A stretch of DNA of 64,000 bases from Polaromonas sp. Lineage in GTDB: Bacteria; Pseudomonadota; Gammaproteobacteria; Burkholderiales; Burkholderiaceae_C. The notes beneath the pieces are model-generated. The model was not told the origin of the DNA. It worked only from the letters and a program-made list of their open reading frames with translations, and did not search any database. Numbering within the stretch: position 1 is the stretch's first letter; each line of letters begins with the position of its first letter. Shown one piece after another: positions 28,133 through 37,368 of the stretch. The stretch is taken from NCBI GenBank assembly GCA_013298945.1, contig JAAFJR010000001.1:186001-250000 (forward strand), read 5' to 3'. The position numbers and the translations under genes were made by a program.

Positions 28133-28738
28133 ATGACTGCCCAAACTCTCCAGCGCACCTCCGAAGTCGCCCGCAACACCGCCGAAACCCAAATCACCGC
28201 TAAAGTGAACCTAGACGGCACAGGCGTGGCGAATTTGAGCACCGGTATCGGCTTTTTTGACCACATGCTGGACCAGATCGCTCGCCATGGGCTGATCGAC
28301 TTGGACATCCAAGCCATTGGCGACCTGCACATTGACGGTCACCACACCGTGGAAGATGTGGGCATTACTTTGGGTCAAGCGGTGCACAAAGCCGTGGGTG
28401 ACAAAAAAGGCATTCGCCGCTATGGCCACGCCTATGTGCCGCTGGACGAAGCGCTGAGCCGCGTCGTCATCGATTTCTCAGGTCGTCCTGGCCTCATCAT
28501 GAACGTGCCGTTCAAAAGCGGCATGATTGGCGCGTTTGATAGTCAGTTGGCGTTTGAATTTTTCCAGGGTTTTGCCAACCACGCGTTTGTGACGCTGCAT
28601 ATTGACAACCTGCGCGGCGAAAACGCGCATCACCAGTGCGAAACCGTGTTCAAAGCCTTCGCTCGCGCGCTGCGTATGGCGCTGGAGCTGGATGCACGCT
28701 CTGCGGGTTTGATTCCTTCGACTAAAGGGTCTCTGTAG
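28133..28738 (+). CDS. hisB: Imidazoleglycerol-phosphate dehydratase
   Basis: 201 residues from ATG 28133; the frame is open far upstream but those codons overlap the DUF6488 gene. A manganese enzyme dehydrating imidazole glycerol phosphate. The two inverted half-repeats carry the metal ligands [30 protein letters not shown] and GENAHHQCE. It is the single-function HisB, without a phosphatase domain. Confidence 0.96.
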   Translation: MTAQTLQRTSEVARNTAETQITAKVNLDGTGVANLSTGIGFFDHMLDQIARHGLIDLDIQAIGDLHIDGHHTVEDVGITLGQAVHKAVGDKKGIRRYGHAYVPLDEALSRVVIDFSGRPGLIMNVPFKSGMIGAFDSQLAFEFFQGFANHAFVTLHIDNLRGENAHHQCETVFKAFARALRMALELDARSAGLIPSTKGSL

Positions 28739-28748
28739 AGGTAAAATA

Positions 28749-28796
28749 GGCTGTAGCCGGCGTTTTTATTGCCTAAACAGCTATTTAATTTATAGC
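28749..28796 (+). repeat. Dispersed three-hairpin repeat, copy 6
   Basis: Forward copy between hisB and hisH, close to consensus: GGCTGTAGCCGGCGTTTTTA, TTGCCTAAACA, GCTATTTAATTTATAGC. It starts 10 bases after the hisB stop. Confidence 0.93.
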
Positions 28797-28831
28797 ATTT
28801 TATATAATTCTATAGTATTTTTAACATCTAA

Positions 28832-29506
28832 ATGACGACAAAAACAGTAGCCGTGGTCGATTACGGCATGGGCAATTTGCGTTCTGTCACGCAAGCGGTA
28901 CATGCTGTCGCCAACGACGCGGGTGTGGACGTGATTTGGGCAAAAACGCCGCAAGAGGTAATGGACGCCGAGCGAGTCGTCTTGCCCGGTCAAGGTGGCA
29001 TGCGCGACTGTATGCGTGAATTGCATGACTCTGGCATGCTGGCTGCCGTGCTGCACGCTGCCAAACATAAGCCGCTGATGGGTGTCTGCGTGGGCATGCA
29101 AATGCTGCTGGACCACAGCGAAGAGCTAGACACGCCGTGCTTGGGGCTGATTCCAGGCAAAGTCGTTAAATTTGACATCGCTGGGCAAATCGCGCCTGAC
29201 GGTAGCCGCTACAAAGTACCGCAAATGGGCTGGAACCAGGTGTTTGTGGCAGACAATGCTGGGCAATACAGTGGCGGCAGGCACCCGATTTGGGGCGATG
29301 TGCCTGATGGCAGCTACTTTTATTTTGTGCATAGCTATTACGCTAAAGTGTCAGAAATTAACCACAGCGTAGGCGAAACTGAGTTCGGAAGTCGCTTTAC
29401 CAGCGCGATTGCGCGAGATAATATTTTTGCAACCCAATTTCACCCAGAAAAAAGCGCATCTCAAGGTTTAGCCCTTTACAGAAATTTCCTCCACTGGAAC
29501 CCATAA
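28832..29506 (+). CDS. hisH: Imidazole glycerol phosphate synthase, glutaminase subunit
   Basis: 224 residues. A class I glutamine amidotransferase that feeds ammonia to HisF. The nucleophile is in [10 protein letters not shown] and the His/Glu of the triad in [19 protein letters not shown] and [10 protein letters not shown] are the usual N-terminal parts. Confidence 0.96.
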   Translation: MTTKTVAVVDYGMGNLRSVTQAVHAVANDAGVDVIWAKTPQEVMDAERVVLPGQGGMRDCMRELHDSGMLAAVLHAAKHKPLMGVCVGMQMLLDHSEELDTPCLGLIPGKVVKFDIAGQIAPDGSRYKVPQMGWNQVFVADNAGQYSGGRHPIWGDVPDGSYFYFVHSYYAKVSEINHSVGETEFGSRFTSAIARDNIFATQFHPEKSASQGLALYRNFLHWNP

Positions 29507-29582
29507 TTTCATTGCGCCTTGGTTTTCGAATCAAATTTATTTCTCCTCCCTCCCTTTTTAACTTTCATCAACTTCTAGCATC

Positions 29583-30323
29583 ATGTTGCTCATCCCCGCG
29601 ATAGATTTAAAAGACGGTCACTGCGTTCGCCTCATCCAAGGCGATATGGAGCAATCCACCACCTTTGGCGAAGACCCCACGGTCATGGCGCGCAGCTGGG
29701 TCAACAAAGGGGCGCGGCGTTTGCATTTGGTCGATTTGAACGGCGCGTTCGCTGGGAAACCGAAAAACGAGCAAGCGATTCGCAAAATCTTGAAAGAAGT
29801 CGGTAGCGAGGTCGATGTGCAGCTGGGCGGCGGTATCCGTGATCTGGACACGATCGAGCGCTATTTGGACGCGGGTTTGCGCTACGTCATCATTGGCACA
29901 GCAGCCGTCAAAAATCCAGGTTTCCTGCAGGACGCTTGCACCGCATTTGGCGGTCACATCATCGTCGGCCTTGATGCCAAAGACGGCAAAGTCGCCACCG
30001 ACGGCTGGAGCAAGCTCTCTGGCCACGACGTGATTGATTTGTCCAAAAAATTCCAAGATTACGGTGTCGAATCCATCATCTACACCGACATTGGTCGCGA
30101 CGGCATGCTGACCGGCATCAATATCGAAGCCACTGTGAAATTGGCGCAAGCGCTGACGATTCCTGTCATCGCTTCGGGTGGTTTGTCCAACATGGCCGAC
30201 ATTGAAGCGCTGTGCGATGTTGAAGACGAGGGCGTTGAAGGCGTGATCTGCGGTCGTGCGGTTTATTCTGGCGATCTTGATTTTGAAGCTGCGCAGGCGC
30301 GGGCGGATGAGTTGAATGGGTGA
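29583..30323 (+). CDS. hisA: ProFAR isomerase
   Basis: 246 residues, a (beta/alpha)8 barrel that opens the sugar ring of ProFAR. The catalytic aspartates are in PAIDLKDG (strand 1) and YTDIGRDGM (strand 5). Phosphate-binding loops are QLGGGIRD and ASGGLSN. The 76-base gap before it is pyrimidine-rich and shows no clear ribosome site. A repeat copy and the convergent VapC gene follow. Confidence 0.96.
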   Translation: MLLIPAIDLKDGHCVRLIQGDMEQSTTFGEDPTVMARSWVNKGARRLHLVDLNGAFAGKPKNEQAIRKILKEVGSEVDVQLGGGIRDLDTIERYLDAGLRYVIIGTAAVKNPGFLQDACTAFGGHIIVGLDAKDGKVATDGWSKLSGHDVIDLSKKFQDYGVESIIYTDIGRDGMLTGINIEATVKLAQALTIPVIASGGLSNMADIEALCDVEDEGVEGVICGRAVYSGDLDFEAAQARADELNG

Positions 30324-30348
30324 TTTTCTACGATTAGTTGAAGTTTTT

Positions 30349-30394
30349 GCTATAAATATAATAGCTGCTTAGGCAATAACTACGATGGCTAACG
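30349..30394 (-). repeat. Dispersed three-hairpin repeat, copy 7
   Basis: Reverse copy between the convergent hisA and vapC genes. The third hairpin GCTATAAATATAATAGC is intact, followed by TGCTTAGGCAATAACTACG. The first hairpin is decayed. Confidence 0.85.
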
Positions 30395-30421
30395 GATAAA
30401 TTCATCTTAATTATATTTCAA

Positions 30422-30832
30422 TCATGGGTTATCAAACGGATTAACCACCTGAACCCCGCACCCCAAAAAATCCCGCACATTGCGTGTCGCAACGATCAGT
30501 TGGTGTTCTTGCGCTGTAGTGGCAATCAGCATATCTGGGGCGCTGCGGGTAATTCCTTGGGCTTGTAGTTGGCCGCGCATCACGCCAGCGCGTTGTGCAA
30601 TCGACTCGGTGATGGGGTAAACGTTGTGCAGGCTTTGCACAACGGCATTGAATAAATGAAGTTTGCTGGCATTGGGTTGCCAAGCCAGTCCGAAATGCGC
30701 TTCCTCAATGGTGACTGCTGATATGGCGATGAGTTCGACAGTTTGCAGCCATTGCAAAACCTGTTCATTAGGTGACTTTTTGATTAACTCGCTGATGACA
30801 TTGGTGTCTGCCAAATAAATACTATGCGCCAT
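30422..30832 (-). CDS. vapC: VapC/FitB-type PIN-domain toxin
   Basis: 136 residues. A PIN-domain endoribonuclease with the acidic residues expected for Mg2+ binding: LADTNVISEL near the start, SAVTIEEAHFGL, and APDMLIATTA, then ATRNVRDF. It follows its antitoxin gene after 13 bases, in the usual antitoxin-toxin order. The RNA target is unknown. The pair sits between hisA and hisF on the opposite strand. Confidence 0.88.
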   Translation of the reverse strand: MAHSIYLADTNVISELIKKSPNEQVLQWLQTVELIAISAVTIEEAHFGLAWQPNASKLHLFNAVVQSLHNVYPITESIAQRAGVMRGQLQAQGITRSAPDMLIATTAQEHQLIVATRNVRDFLGCGVQVVNPFDNP

Positions 30833-30845
30833 GTCGTTGTGCTAT

Positions 30846-31139
30846 TTACTCAGATTCTGCAAAGCTGTTCGAGCGTAACCATGTTGCTGCTCGTGACGTG
30901 TTTTCGCTGAGACTTGGAATGCCCACGTCATCTACGGGCGGGTAGGTTTTGCGTAGCGTTATCAATGTGTTGTAGTAGTTGTCAGATGTGTGTGCGTTTA
31001 ACTGCGTGCGCTTGAAATAGTCCGCTGACACCAATACAGCCACGGGTGTGTTGCGCTTGGTAATCACCTGCGGTGTGTTTTGTGCAGATTCGATCAATGT
31101 GGACAGTTGCTGGCGGGATTGGGCGATTGAAGTGGACAT
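30846..31139 (-). CDS. vapB: Phd/YefM-type antitoxin
   Basis: 97 residues. The N terminus has the Phd/YefM fold pattern (IAQSRQQLSTLIESAQ, then PQVITKRNTPVAVLVSADYF), which binds DNA. The C-terminal part is variable and expected to wrap the toxin. The ribosome site AAAGG precedes the start. A 7-bp-arm palindrome upstream is a good candidate autoregulatory operator. Confidence 0.85.
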   Translation of the reverse strand: MSTSIAQSRQQLSTLIESAQNTPQVITKRNTPVAVLVSADYFKRTQLNAHTSDNYYNTLITLRKTYPPVDDVGIPSLSENTSRAATWLRSNSFAESE

Positions 31140-31151
31140 AATTTACCTTTC

Positions 31152-31172
31152 ATGTACATTTTAATTGTACAT
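31152..31172. promoter_or_regulatory. Inverted repeat upstream of vapBC, probable operator
   Basis: ATGTACA (31152-31158) and TGTACAT (31166-31172) are exact inverted repeats around a 7-base AT spacer, 13 to 33 bases upstream of the antitoxin start. Type II antitoxins usually bind such sites to repress their own operon. Confidence 0.65.
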
Positions 31173-31224
31173 AATGTAATAATAGAGTGCAACAATTCTT
31201 TTCACCATAGAATAAAATCAATCC

Positions 31225-32022
31225 ATGCTAGCTAAACGTATCATCCCTTGCCTAGACGTCACCGGCGGCCGCGTCGTCAAAGGCGTTAATTTCCTTGAAT
31301 TGCGCGATGCTGGCGATCCGGTTGAAATCGCCGCCCGCTACAACGAGCAGGGTGCGGACGAGCTGACTTTCCTCGATATCACCGCCACCAGCGATGCGCG
31401 GGACATGATTTTTCACATCATCGAGGCGGTGGCTTCGCAGGTGTTTATTCCTTTGACGGTAGGCGGTGGTGTCCGCACCGTGGACGATGTGCGGCGTTTG
31501 CTCAATGCTGGCGCTGACAAAACCAGTTTCAACTCAGCCGCCATTGCCAACCCCGACGTGATTGCTGACGCGTCGGCCAAATATGGTGCGCAATGCATTG
31601 TGGTGGCAATCGACGCCAAGCGTCGTTCCGCTGAGGACGCCAAACGGCTCGTCAGCGGTGTAGAAATTGGCGACGGATGGGAAGTTTACAGCCACGGCGG
31701 TCGCAAAAACACGGGTTTGGACGCTGTGACCTGGGCCAAAGCCATGGCTGAACGCGGCGCGGGTGAGATTTTGCTCACCAGTATGGACAGAGACGGCACT
31801 AAATCTGGCTTTGACTTGGCGCTGACCCGTGCTGTCAGCGACGCCATCAGTGTGCCTGTGATTGCCTCGGGCGGCGTCGGGAATCTGGACGATTTGGCCA
31901 ATGGCATCATCCAAGGCGGTGCAGATGCTGTCTTGGCTGCTAGCATTTTTCATTATGGGGAATACACCGTCGGCCAAGCCAAGCAGCGCATGGCTGAGCG
32001 TGGGATTCCAGTGCGGCTCTAA
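31225..32022 (+). CDS. hisF: Imidazole glycerol phosphate synthase, cyclase subunit
   Basis: 265 residues, a (beta/alpha)8 barrel forming imidazole glycerol phosphate and AICAR with HisH. Catalytic aspartates are in [11 protein letters not shown] and [10 protein letters not shown]; phosphate loops are VGGGVRT and ASGGVGN, and [12 protein letters not shown] is a family marker. It lies downstream of the inserted vapBC pair, so it may need its own promoter. Confidence 0.97.
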   Translation: MLAKRIIPCLDVTGGRVVKGVNFLELRDAGDPVEIAARYNEQGADELTFLDITATSDARDMIFHIIEAVASQVFIPLTVGGGVRTVDDVRRLLNAGADKTSFNSAAIANPDVIADASAKYGAQCIVVAIDAKRRSAEDAKRLVSGVEIGDGWEVYSHGGRKNTGLDAVTWAKAMAERGAGEILLTSMDRDGTKSGFDLALTRAVSDAISVPVIASGGVGNLDDLANGIIQGGADAVLAASIFHYGEYTVGQAKQRMAERGIPVRL

Positions 32023-32078
32023 TTCTGTTTTACGTCAGTTTAGATGGGGCATTGGTTTAATTGCCTACAATCAGTCTT

Positions 32079-32492
32079 ATGCTAGAAGCCAAAACCCCCT
32101 TAAATAATTGGATAGAAGAAGTGAGATGGGACGCCAACGGCTTAGTTCCCGTGATTGCCCAAGAAATCGGCAGCAACGATGTGCTGATGTTCGCTTGGAT
32201 GAACCGCGAAGCGCTGCAAAAAACGGCGGAATTGGGGCGGGCGGTGTATTTCAGCCGCTCGCGTAACAAATTGTGGTTCAAAGGCGAGGAATCCGGCCAC
32301 ATCCAAACCGTGCATGAGCTGCGTATGGATTGTGACAACGATGTGTTGTTGATGAAAGTCACCCAAACTGGACATACGCCAGGTTTGGCTTGTCATACGG
32401 GCAGACACAGCTGTTTTTTCAGTCTTTACAAAGATGGGCAGTGGATAATTACTGAGCCGGTCTTGAAAGATCCCTCAACCATCTATAAGTAA
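32079..32492 (+). CDS. hisI: Phosphoribosyl-AMP cyclohydrolase
   Basis: 137 residues from ATG 32079; a TTG at 32061 is an unlikely alternative. A zinc metalloenzyme that opens the adenine ring of PR-AMP. Markers: [30 protein letters not shown], the metal-binding DCDNDVLL, and the zinc-ligand cysteines in [11 protein letters not shown]. HisI and HisE are separate proteins here. Confidence 0.96.
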   Translation: MLEAKTPLNNWIEEVRWDANGLVPVIAQEIGSNDVLMFAWMNREALQKTAELGRAVYFSRSRNKLWFKGEESGHIQTVHELRMDCDNDVLLMKVTQTGHTPGLACHTGRHSCFFSLYKDGQWIITEPVLKDPSTIYK

Positions 32493-32512
32493 ACTCATCT
32501 ACAAATAAGCGC

Positions 32513-32887
32513 ATGACTTCAAACGACTCTCTTGACCAACTCGCCCGCGTGCTTGAATCACGCAAAGGCGGTGACCCTGAAAGCAGCTACACCGCGCGTT
32601 TGCTGCACAAAGGGTCAGATGCATTTTTGAAAAAAATTGGTGAAGAGGCTACTGAGCTGGTGATGGCCTGCAAAGATGCTGACTTTGGTGGTGATAAATC
32701 AAAAATTGTGAGCGAAACCGCTGATTTGTGGTTTCACAGCATGGTGGCATTGGCGCATTACGGGCTGTCGCCACAAGATGTCATCGCCGAGCTGGATAAG
32801 CGCGTTGGAACCAGCGGGTTGGAAGAAAAAGCGTCGCGTAAGGCGAAAGATCGTGAAGTAAGTGAATCTAAAGGAGTGAATCCATGA
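32513..32887 (+). CDS. hisE: Phosphoribosyl-ATP pyrophosphatase
   Basis: 124 residues, a MazG-like all-alpha enzyme removing pyrophosphate from PR-ATP. Metal-binding acidic motifs are [15 protein letters not shown] and SETADLWFH. It is 20 bases after hisI, and its stop overlaps the next start by four bases. Confidence 0.95.
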   Translation: MTSNDSLDQLARVLESRKGGDPESSYTARLLHKGSDAFLKKIGEEATELVMACKDADFGGDKSKIVSETADLWFHSMVALAHYGLSPQDVIAELDKRVGTSGLEEKASRKAKDREVSESKGVNP

Positions 32888-33306
32888 GCAATATAGATGA
32901 AGTGATTGACGTAACGGTCAAAACGACAAACGCAGCCATCAACGCTGTCAGCGAAAAAGCCGAAGATCTTAAAACCGTGGGTTGGGTCAGCTATTTACTG
33001 CATTTGATCGTTGCAGTGGCAGCTGTTGTTCCTGGAGCTAACGTGGGCGTCGCCTTGCTCGTTATTGCGTTGGTGATTGATTTGGTGAAAAAAGGCGATG
33101 CTGCCGGCACATGGCAAGAGAGTCATTTTTCATGGCGGATTCGCACCGTCATTTGGGCGGGTATTTTGTACGTGGTGACTTTCCCGTTGTTTTTGTTGCT
33201 ATGGGTGCCTGGAGCGATCGCTTGGGCAATCATTTCGATTTGGTTCTTGTATCGCATCGTGCGTGGCATGGTGGCGATGAACAACAGCCAAGCTGTTGGT
33301 CAATAA
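32884..33306 (+). CDS. DUF4870-type membrane protein
   Basis: 140 residues with three membrane helices: [35 protein letters not shown], and a long C-terminal pair around [13 protein letters not shown]. The layout and the [13 protein letters not shown] segment fit DUF4870. The N-terminal 30 residues are charged and helical. The function is unknown. The start overlaps hisE (ATGA), so it is translated with the his operon. Confidence 0.75.
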   Translation: MSNIDEVIDVTVKTTNAAINAVSEKAEDLKTVGWVSYLLHLIVAVAAVVPGANVGVALLVIALVIDLVKKGDAAGTWQESHFSWRIRTVIWAGILYVVTFPLFLLLWVPGAIAWAIISIWFLYRIVRGMVAMNNSQAVGQ

Positions 33307-33331
33307 ACTAGAGTTAAAAAGCTAAGTCAAC

Positions 33332-33691
33332 ATGTCGCACGATCCAAACTGTATTTTTTGCAAAATTATCGAGGGCAAAATACCGTCACGTAAAGTTTAC
33401 GAAGATGACGATATTTTTGCCTTTCACGACATCAACCCGTGGGCGCCAGTTCATTTTTTGATGATTCCTAAGAAGCACATCGCCTCATTGGCGCAAGTAG
33501 ATGGAACGCACACTGACTTATTGGGTCGAATGATGGTGTTAGCGCCTAAACTTGCTTTACAAGAAGGCTGCAGACCGTACCCTGAAGGTGGTTTTCGTAT
33601 AGTTTCCAATACGGGTGCCGAAGGCGGACAAGAGGTGCATCATATGCATTGGCATGTCATGGGCGGGCCAAGGCCTTGGTTGCGTGGTTAA
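33332..33691 (+). CDS. hinT: HIT-family nucleotide hydrolase HinT
   Basis: 119 residues. Hydrolyses AMP-lysine and related phosphoramidates. The HIT histidine triad is in EVHHMHWHVMGG, and the N terminus has the zinc-free pattern CIFCKIIEGKIPS. HDINPWAPVHFLMIPKKHI is the substrate region. This gene commonly stands between hisE and tatA in these bacteria. Confidence 0.94.
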   Translation: MSHDPNCIFCKIIEGKIPSRKVYEDDDIFAFHDINPWAPVHFLMIPKKHIASLAQVDGTHTDLLGRMMVLAPKLALQEGCRPYPEGGFRIVSNTGAEGGQEVHHMHWHVMGGPRPWLRG

Positions 33692-33783
33692 ATGCGATTT
33701 CGTATTTCAGCGCTTAGAATCAGGTCAGAACAAAATTTGTTTTAATTTTTTTAATTTTTTGAAATAATTTGTAGGAGTTCATC

Positions 33784-34020
33784 ATGGGTTCATTTTCAAT
33801 TTGGCACTGGCTGATCGTTTTGTTGATCGTAGTTATGGTTTTCGGCACTAAAAAGCTGAAAAACATGGGTGGTGATTTGGGTAGCGCTGTTAAAGGTTTT
33901 AAAGACGGCATGAAAGACGGCAGCTCAAGTGCTGATGACAAACCAGCAGCGCAGGTGACAGGTTCAGCGGCAGAAACTGGTAAAACCACCATTGATGTTG
34001 AAGCTAAGCAAAAGCTGTAA
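33784..34020 (+). CDS. tatA: Twin-arginine translocase subunit TatA
   Basis: 78 residues: one N-terminal helix ([16 protein letters not shown]), then the amphipathic helix starting at [19 protein letters not shown], and an acidic, variable tail. It forms the pore for folded twin-arginine substrates. GTAGGAG precedes the ATG closely. Confidence 0.95.
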   Translation: MGSFSIWHWLIVLLIVVMVFGTKKLKNMGGDLGSAVKGFKDGMKDGSSSADDKPAAQVTGSAAETGKTTIDVEAKQKL

Positions 34021-34049
34021 AAGATTTTTAATCAAGCAGATTTAGTACT

Positions 34050-34523
34050 GTGATCGATTTAGGTATCTCTAAAATAGCGTTGATTGGTGCGGTGGCATTG
34101 ATTGTCATTGGACCAGAGAAACTGCCCCGCGTCGCACGGACGATAGGTACGCTGCTTGGCAAGGCGCAGCGCTACATATCTGATGTTAAAGCCGAGGTGA
34201 GTAAATCTATTGAGCTGGAAGAGCTCAAAAAGATGAAAGACAACATGCAAGAGGCAGCGAGTGATGTCGAAAATTCGATCCACACGGGCGTGACCGATTT
34301 TGAAAAAGATTGGGCTGCTGCAACCAATGAGGCAGCGAGCACGACAGTATCCTCTGAATCAAGTTATAAGACATACCCCATTTATTCGCACCCCAAGAAA
34401 AAATGGCGCGTTAAACAAGGCGCTGTGCCTAGTTGGTACAAAGCACGCACTGGTGTCCGCACTAAAGCCATGTCTGGCGCTGCACGTGTTGCGAAATTTC
34501 GCCCTGCCAAGCTGTCTGCCTAA
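34050..34523 (+). CDS. tatB: Twin-arginine translocase subunit TatB
   Basis: 157 residues, GTG start at 34050. N-terminal helix with the TatB glutamate and proline pattern ([20 protein letters not shown], then [12 protein letters not shown]), a long amphipathic helix, and a basic C-terminal tail of about 50 residues. It acts with TatC as receptor for twin-arginine signal peptides. Confidence 0.94.
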   Translation: MIDLGISKIALIGAVALIVIGPEKLPRVARTIGTLLGKAQRYISDVKAEVSKSIELEELKKMKDNMQEAASDVENSIHTGVTDFEKDWAAATNEAASTTVSSESSYKTYPIYSHPKKKWRVKQGAVPSWYKARTGVRTKAMSGAARVAKFRPAKLSA

Positions 34524-34574
34524 ACTCTTCCAAGCCTACGATAAGGCTTATTAACCTGCACAGCTCCACATAAC

Positions 34575-35372
34575 ATGTCAGACGATAAAAACAAAAGTAC
34601 CGAAAAGGTTGACGAACTTGCTGGCACAGAGCAACCCTTTGTGCAGCATCTGGTTGAGCTGCGTGACCGCTTGATCAAAATTGTTTTCGCAATTGGTGCA
34701 GTCGGCATAGTTTTAGCACTTTATCCAGGTCCTGCAGCGCTATATGATATTTTGGCAGCACCTTTGATTGAGACGTTGCCAAAGGGCGCAACGCTTATTG
34801 CCACTTCGGTGATTTCTCCATTTTTTATTCCATTAAAAATTTTACTAATGACAGCATTTCTTGTTGCGCTACCTGTGGTGCTGTGGCAAGTTTGGTCGTT
34901 TGTTGCGCCTGGTTTGTATAGCCATGAAAAGAAATTGGTGTTGCCTTTGGTGATGTCTAGTACTATTTTGTTTTTTATAGGTATATTGTTTTGTTACTAC
35001 TTTGTTTTTGGGCAAGTTTTTCGATTTATCCAAAACTTTGCGCCTAAAAGCATCAGCGCAACGCCTGATATTGAAGCCTACTTAGACTTTGTTTTGAATA
35101 TGTTTTTGGCTTTTGGGTTGGCGTTTGAAGTGCCAATCGTGGTCATCGTTTTGGCGCGCATGGGCATAGTGACGATTCAGCAGCTGAAAGATTTCCGAGG
35201 CTATTTCGTTGTTTTGGCCTTCGTTATTGCGGCGATTGTGACACCGCCTGATGTAGTGTCGCAGTTGGCTTTGGCGATTCCCATGTGTTTGCTTTACGAA
35301 ATCGGAATATGGGCTGCGCAGATCTTCATCAAGCACACGCAAGCACCTGCAGAACCTATCGAACCGACATAG
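34575..35372 (+). CDS. tatC: Twin-arginine translocase subunit TatC
   Basis: 265 residues with six membrane helices. The family signature HLVELRDRLIK is at residues about 25-35, and KLVLPLVMSSTILFFIGILF, and FRGYFVVLAFVIAAIVTPPD are further markers. It is the last gene of tatABC; a palindrome and the leucine-catabolism genes follow. Confidence 0.96.
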   Translation: MSDDKNKSTEKVDELAGTEQPFVQHLVELRDRLIKIVFAIGAVGIVLALYPGPAALYDILAAPLIETLPKGATLIATSVISPFFIPLKILLMTAFLVALPVVLWQVWSFVAPGLYSHEKKLVLPLVMSSTILFFIGILFCYYFVFGQVFRFIQNFAPKSISATPDIEAYLDFVLNMFLAFGLAFEVPIVVIVLARMGIVTIQQLKDFRGYFVVLAFVIAAIVTPPDVVSQLALAIPMCLLYEIGIWAAQIFIKHTQAPAEPIEPT

Positions 35373-35387
35373 TCTACAATTGGCATA

Positions 35388-35411
35388 GTTGACGTTTACG
35401 TAAACGTCAAC
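35388..35411. promoter_or_regulatory. Perfect 24-bp palindrome before ivd, LiuR-like operator
   Basis: GTTGACGTTTAC (35388-35399) and GTAAACGTCAAC (35400-35411) form a gapless perfect palindrome 19 bases before the ivd ATG. A 22-bp version stands before mccB. Position and the ACGTAAACGT core resemble sites of the MerR-family leucine-catabolism regulator LiuR as I know them. A TACAAT hexamer (35374-35379) just upstream could be the -10, which would place the site over the start point as for a repressor. Confidence 0.75.
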
Positions 35412-35430
35412 GGTTTTATGGAGATGCCAA

Positions 35431-36609
35431 ATGAACCTGCCCGGACTCAATTTTCAACTCGGTGAAGACATCGACGCATTACGTGATGCGGTGCAAGAGT
35501 TTGCACAAACCGAGATAGCCCCCCGCGCTGCTGAGATCGACAGCAGTGACCAATTTCCCATGGATTTGTGGCGAAAAATGGGCGATTTGGGGGTTTTGGG
35601 CATCACAGTTTCGGAAGAGTACGGCGGCGCCAACATGGGCTACTTGGCGCACATGATTGCGATGGAAGAAATCAGTCGCGCTTCCGCGTCGGTCGGTTTG
35701 AGCTACGGCGCACACAGTAATCTGTGCGTGAATCAAATCAAACGCAATGGCACAGAGGCGCAACGCCAAAAATACCTGCCAAAACTCATCAGTGGCGAGC
35801 ACGTTGGCGCGTTGGCCATGAGCGAGCCGGGCGCGGGTAGTGATGTCATCAGCATGAAGCTCAAAGCTGAGGACAAAGGTGGTTATTACTTGCTCAATGG
35901 CAGCAAGATGTGGATCACCAATGGCCCCGATGCCGATACCTTGGTGGTTTATGCCAAAACCGAACCCGAGTTAGGTGCGCGTGGCGTCACGGCTTTTTTG
36001 ATTGAAAAAAGTATGCCTGGCTTTTCAGTGGCACAAAAATTGAACAAACTCGGCATGCGCGGTAGCCATACGGGCGAATTGGTGTTTAACAATGTCGAAG
36101 TACCTCAAAGCCATATCTTGGGTGGTTTGAACAATGGCGCCAAGGTTCTGATGAGCGGGTTGGACTACGAGCGCGCTGTGTTGACGGGCGGGCCATTAGG
36201 CATCATGCAAGCTGTGATGGATAACGTGATTCCTTACATCCACGACCGCAAGCAGTTTGGACAAAGCATTGGCGAATTTCAGCTGATTCAAGGCAAAGTG
36301 GCTGATATGTATACCTTGCTGCAAGCGGGACGCTCGTTTGCCTACACAGTAGCAAAAAACTTGGATATGCTGGGCAAAGAGCATGTTCGCCAAGTTCGCA
36401 AAGATTGCGCCTCAGTAATTTTATGGTGTGCAGAAAATGCAACAAAAATGGCGGGTGATGGCGTACAAATCTTTGGTGGCAACGGTTATATCAACGACTA
36501 TCCGTTGGGGCGCTTGTGGCGTGATGCCAAACTCTATGAAATTGGCGCTGGCACCAGCGAGATTCGGCGTATGTTGATTGGGCGGGAGTTGTTTGCTGAG
36601 ACAATGTAA
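35431..36609 (+). CDS. ivd: Isovaleryl-CoA dehydrogenase
   Basis: 392 residues; GGAG at 35420 precedes the ATG. A FAD enzyme oxidising isovaleryl-CoA to 3-methylcrotonyl-CoA, third step of leucine breakdown. The catalytic glutamate of this subfamily lies in helix G, here [19 protein letters not shown], unlike the C-terminal position in most acyl-CoA dehydrogenases, and at that C-terminal place there is [26 protein letters not shown] is the FAD loop. It is the first gene of the leucine/isovalerate region and is preceded by the palindrome. Confidence 0.93.
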   Translation: MNLPGLNFQLGEDIDALRDAVQEFAQTEIAPRAAEIDSSDQFPMDLWRKMGDLGVLGITVSEEYGGANMGYLAHMIAMEEISRASASVGLSYGAHSNLCVNQIKRNGTEAQRQKYLPKLISGEHVGALAMSEPGAGSDVISMKLKAEDKGGYYLLNGSKMWITNGPDADTLVVYAKTEPELGARGVTAFLIEKSMPGFSVAQKLNKLGMRGSHTGELVFNNVEVPQSHILGGLNNGAKVLMSGLDYERAVLTGGPLGIMQAVMDNVIPYIHDRKQFGQSIGEFQLIQGKVADMYTLLQAGRSFAYTVAKNLDMLGKEHVRQVRKDCASVILWCAENATKMAGDGVQIFGGNGYINDYPLGRLWRDAKLYEIGAGTSEIRRMLIGRELFAETM

Positions 36610-36634
36610 AAACTCTCTTTTTCTTGCAAAAAAA

Positions 36635-37294
36635 ATGCCAACTTCAATTTCAGACCTCTTCACCCACAACCGCGCTTGGGCTGCCGAAATGGAGCGCGAG
36701 CGACCAGGATTTTTTACGAATCTCAAAAGTCAGCAGAAACCCAAATACATGTGGATTGGCTGCTCCGACAGTCGCGTGCCTGCTAACCAAATTACCGGTT
36801 TAGAGCCTGGCGAAGTATTCGTGCACCGTAACGTTGCCAATGTCGTCGTGCATTCTGACTTGAATGCTCTTTCAACCATTCAGTTTGCGGTGGAAATGCT
36901 GAAAGTCGAACACGTCATGGTGGTCGGGCACTATGGTTGCGGTGGTGTGCAGGCGGCGCTGGACAATGTGCGCATTGGCTTGGCTGACAATTGGATTCGA
37001 CATATCCAAGATGTGCGTGATCGTCATCGCCAGCTCTTGAATGCTTTGCCAGAATCTAAACGACTGGACGCATTGGTGGAATTGAATGCTATCGAGCAGG
37101 TGGTGAATGTTTGCCAAAGCACGGTGCTGCAAGATGCATGGGCGCGGGGTCAGCAAATCAGCGTGCATGGCTGGGTCTACGGCGTGCACGATGGCTTGTT
37201 ACAAGATTTAAAAATCACCGTATCTGGCTTGGATGGTCTGGAAGCTGTCTATTTGGCTGCTGTAGAGGCTGTTTCTGCCTCTATAGAGCAATAA
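36635..37294 (+). CDS. can: Beta-class carbonic anhydrase
   Basis: 219 residues from ATG 36635; an earlier in-frame start would overlap ivd. Zinc ligands and active-site pair are in IGCSDSRVPAN and GHYGCGGVQAA. VFVHRNVANVV is the usual intervening motif. It interconverts CO2 and bicarbonate. Its place between ivd and the carboxylase genes suggests it supplies bicarbonate for methylcrotonyl-CoA carboxylase, an inference. The C-terminal residues run into a repeat copy. Confidence 0.93.
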   Translation: MPTSISDLFTHNRAWAAEMERERPGFFTNLKSQQKPKYMWIGCSDSRVPANQITGLEPGEVFVHRNVANVVVHSDLNALSTIQFAVEMLKVEHVMVVGHYGCGGVQAALDNVRIGLADNWIRHIQDVRDRHRQLLNALPESKRLDALVELNAIEQVVNVCQSTVLQDAWARGQQISVHGWVYGVHDGLLQDLKITVSGLDGLEAVYLAAVEAVSASIEQ

Positions 37295-37324
37295 TAATGC
37301 CTGAGCTGCTATTGATAATATAGC
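37287..37324 (+). repeat. Dispersed three-hairpin repeat, copy 8
   Basis: Forward copy over the end of the carbonic anhydrase gene. Hairpin 2 is reduced to AGCAATAATAATGCC; the third, GCTATTGATAATATAGC, is intact. A diverged first hairpin may extend left to about 37267, inside the coding sequence. Confidence 0.75.
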
Positions 37325-37368
37325 AATAGTGGTAAAAATTCTTAATTCCTGTATTTTGGAGATTTCTC

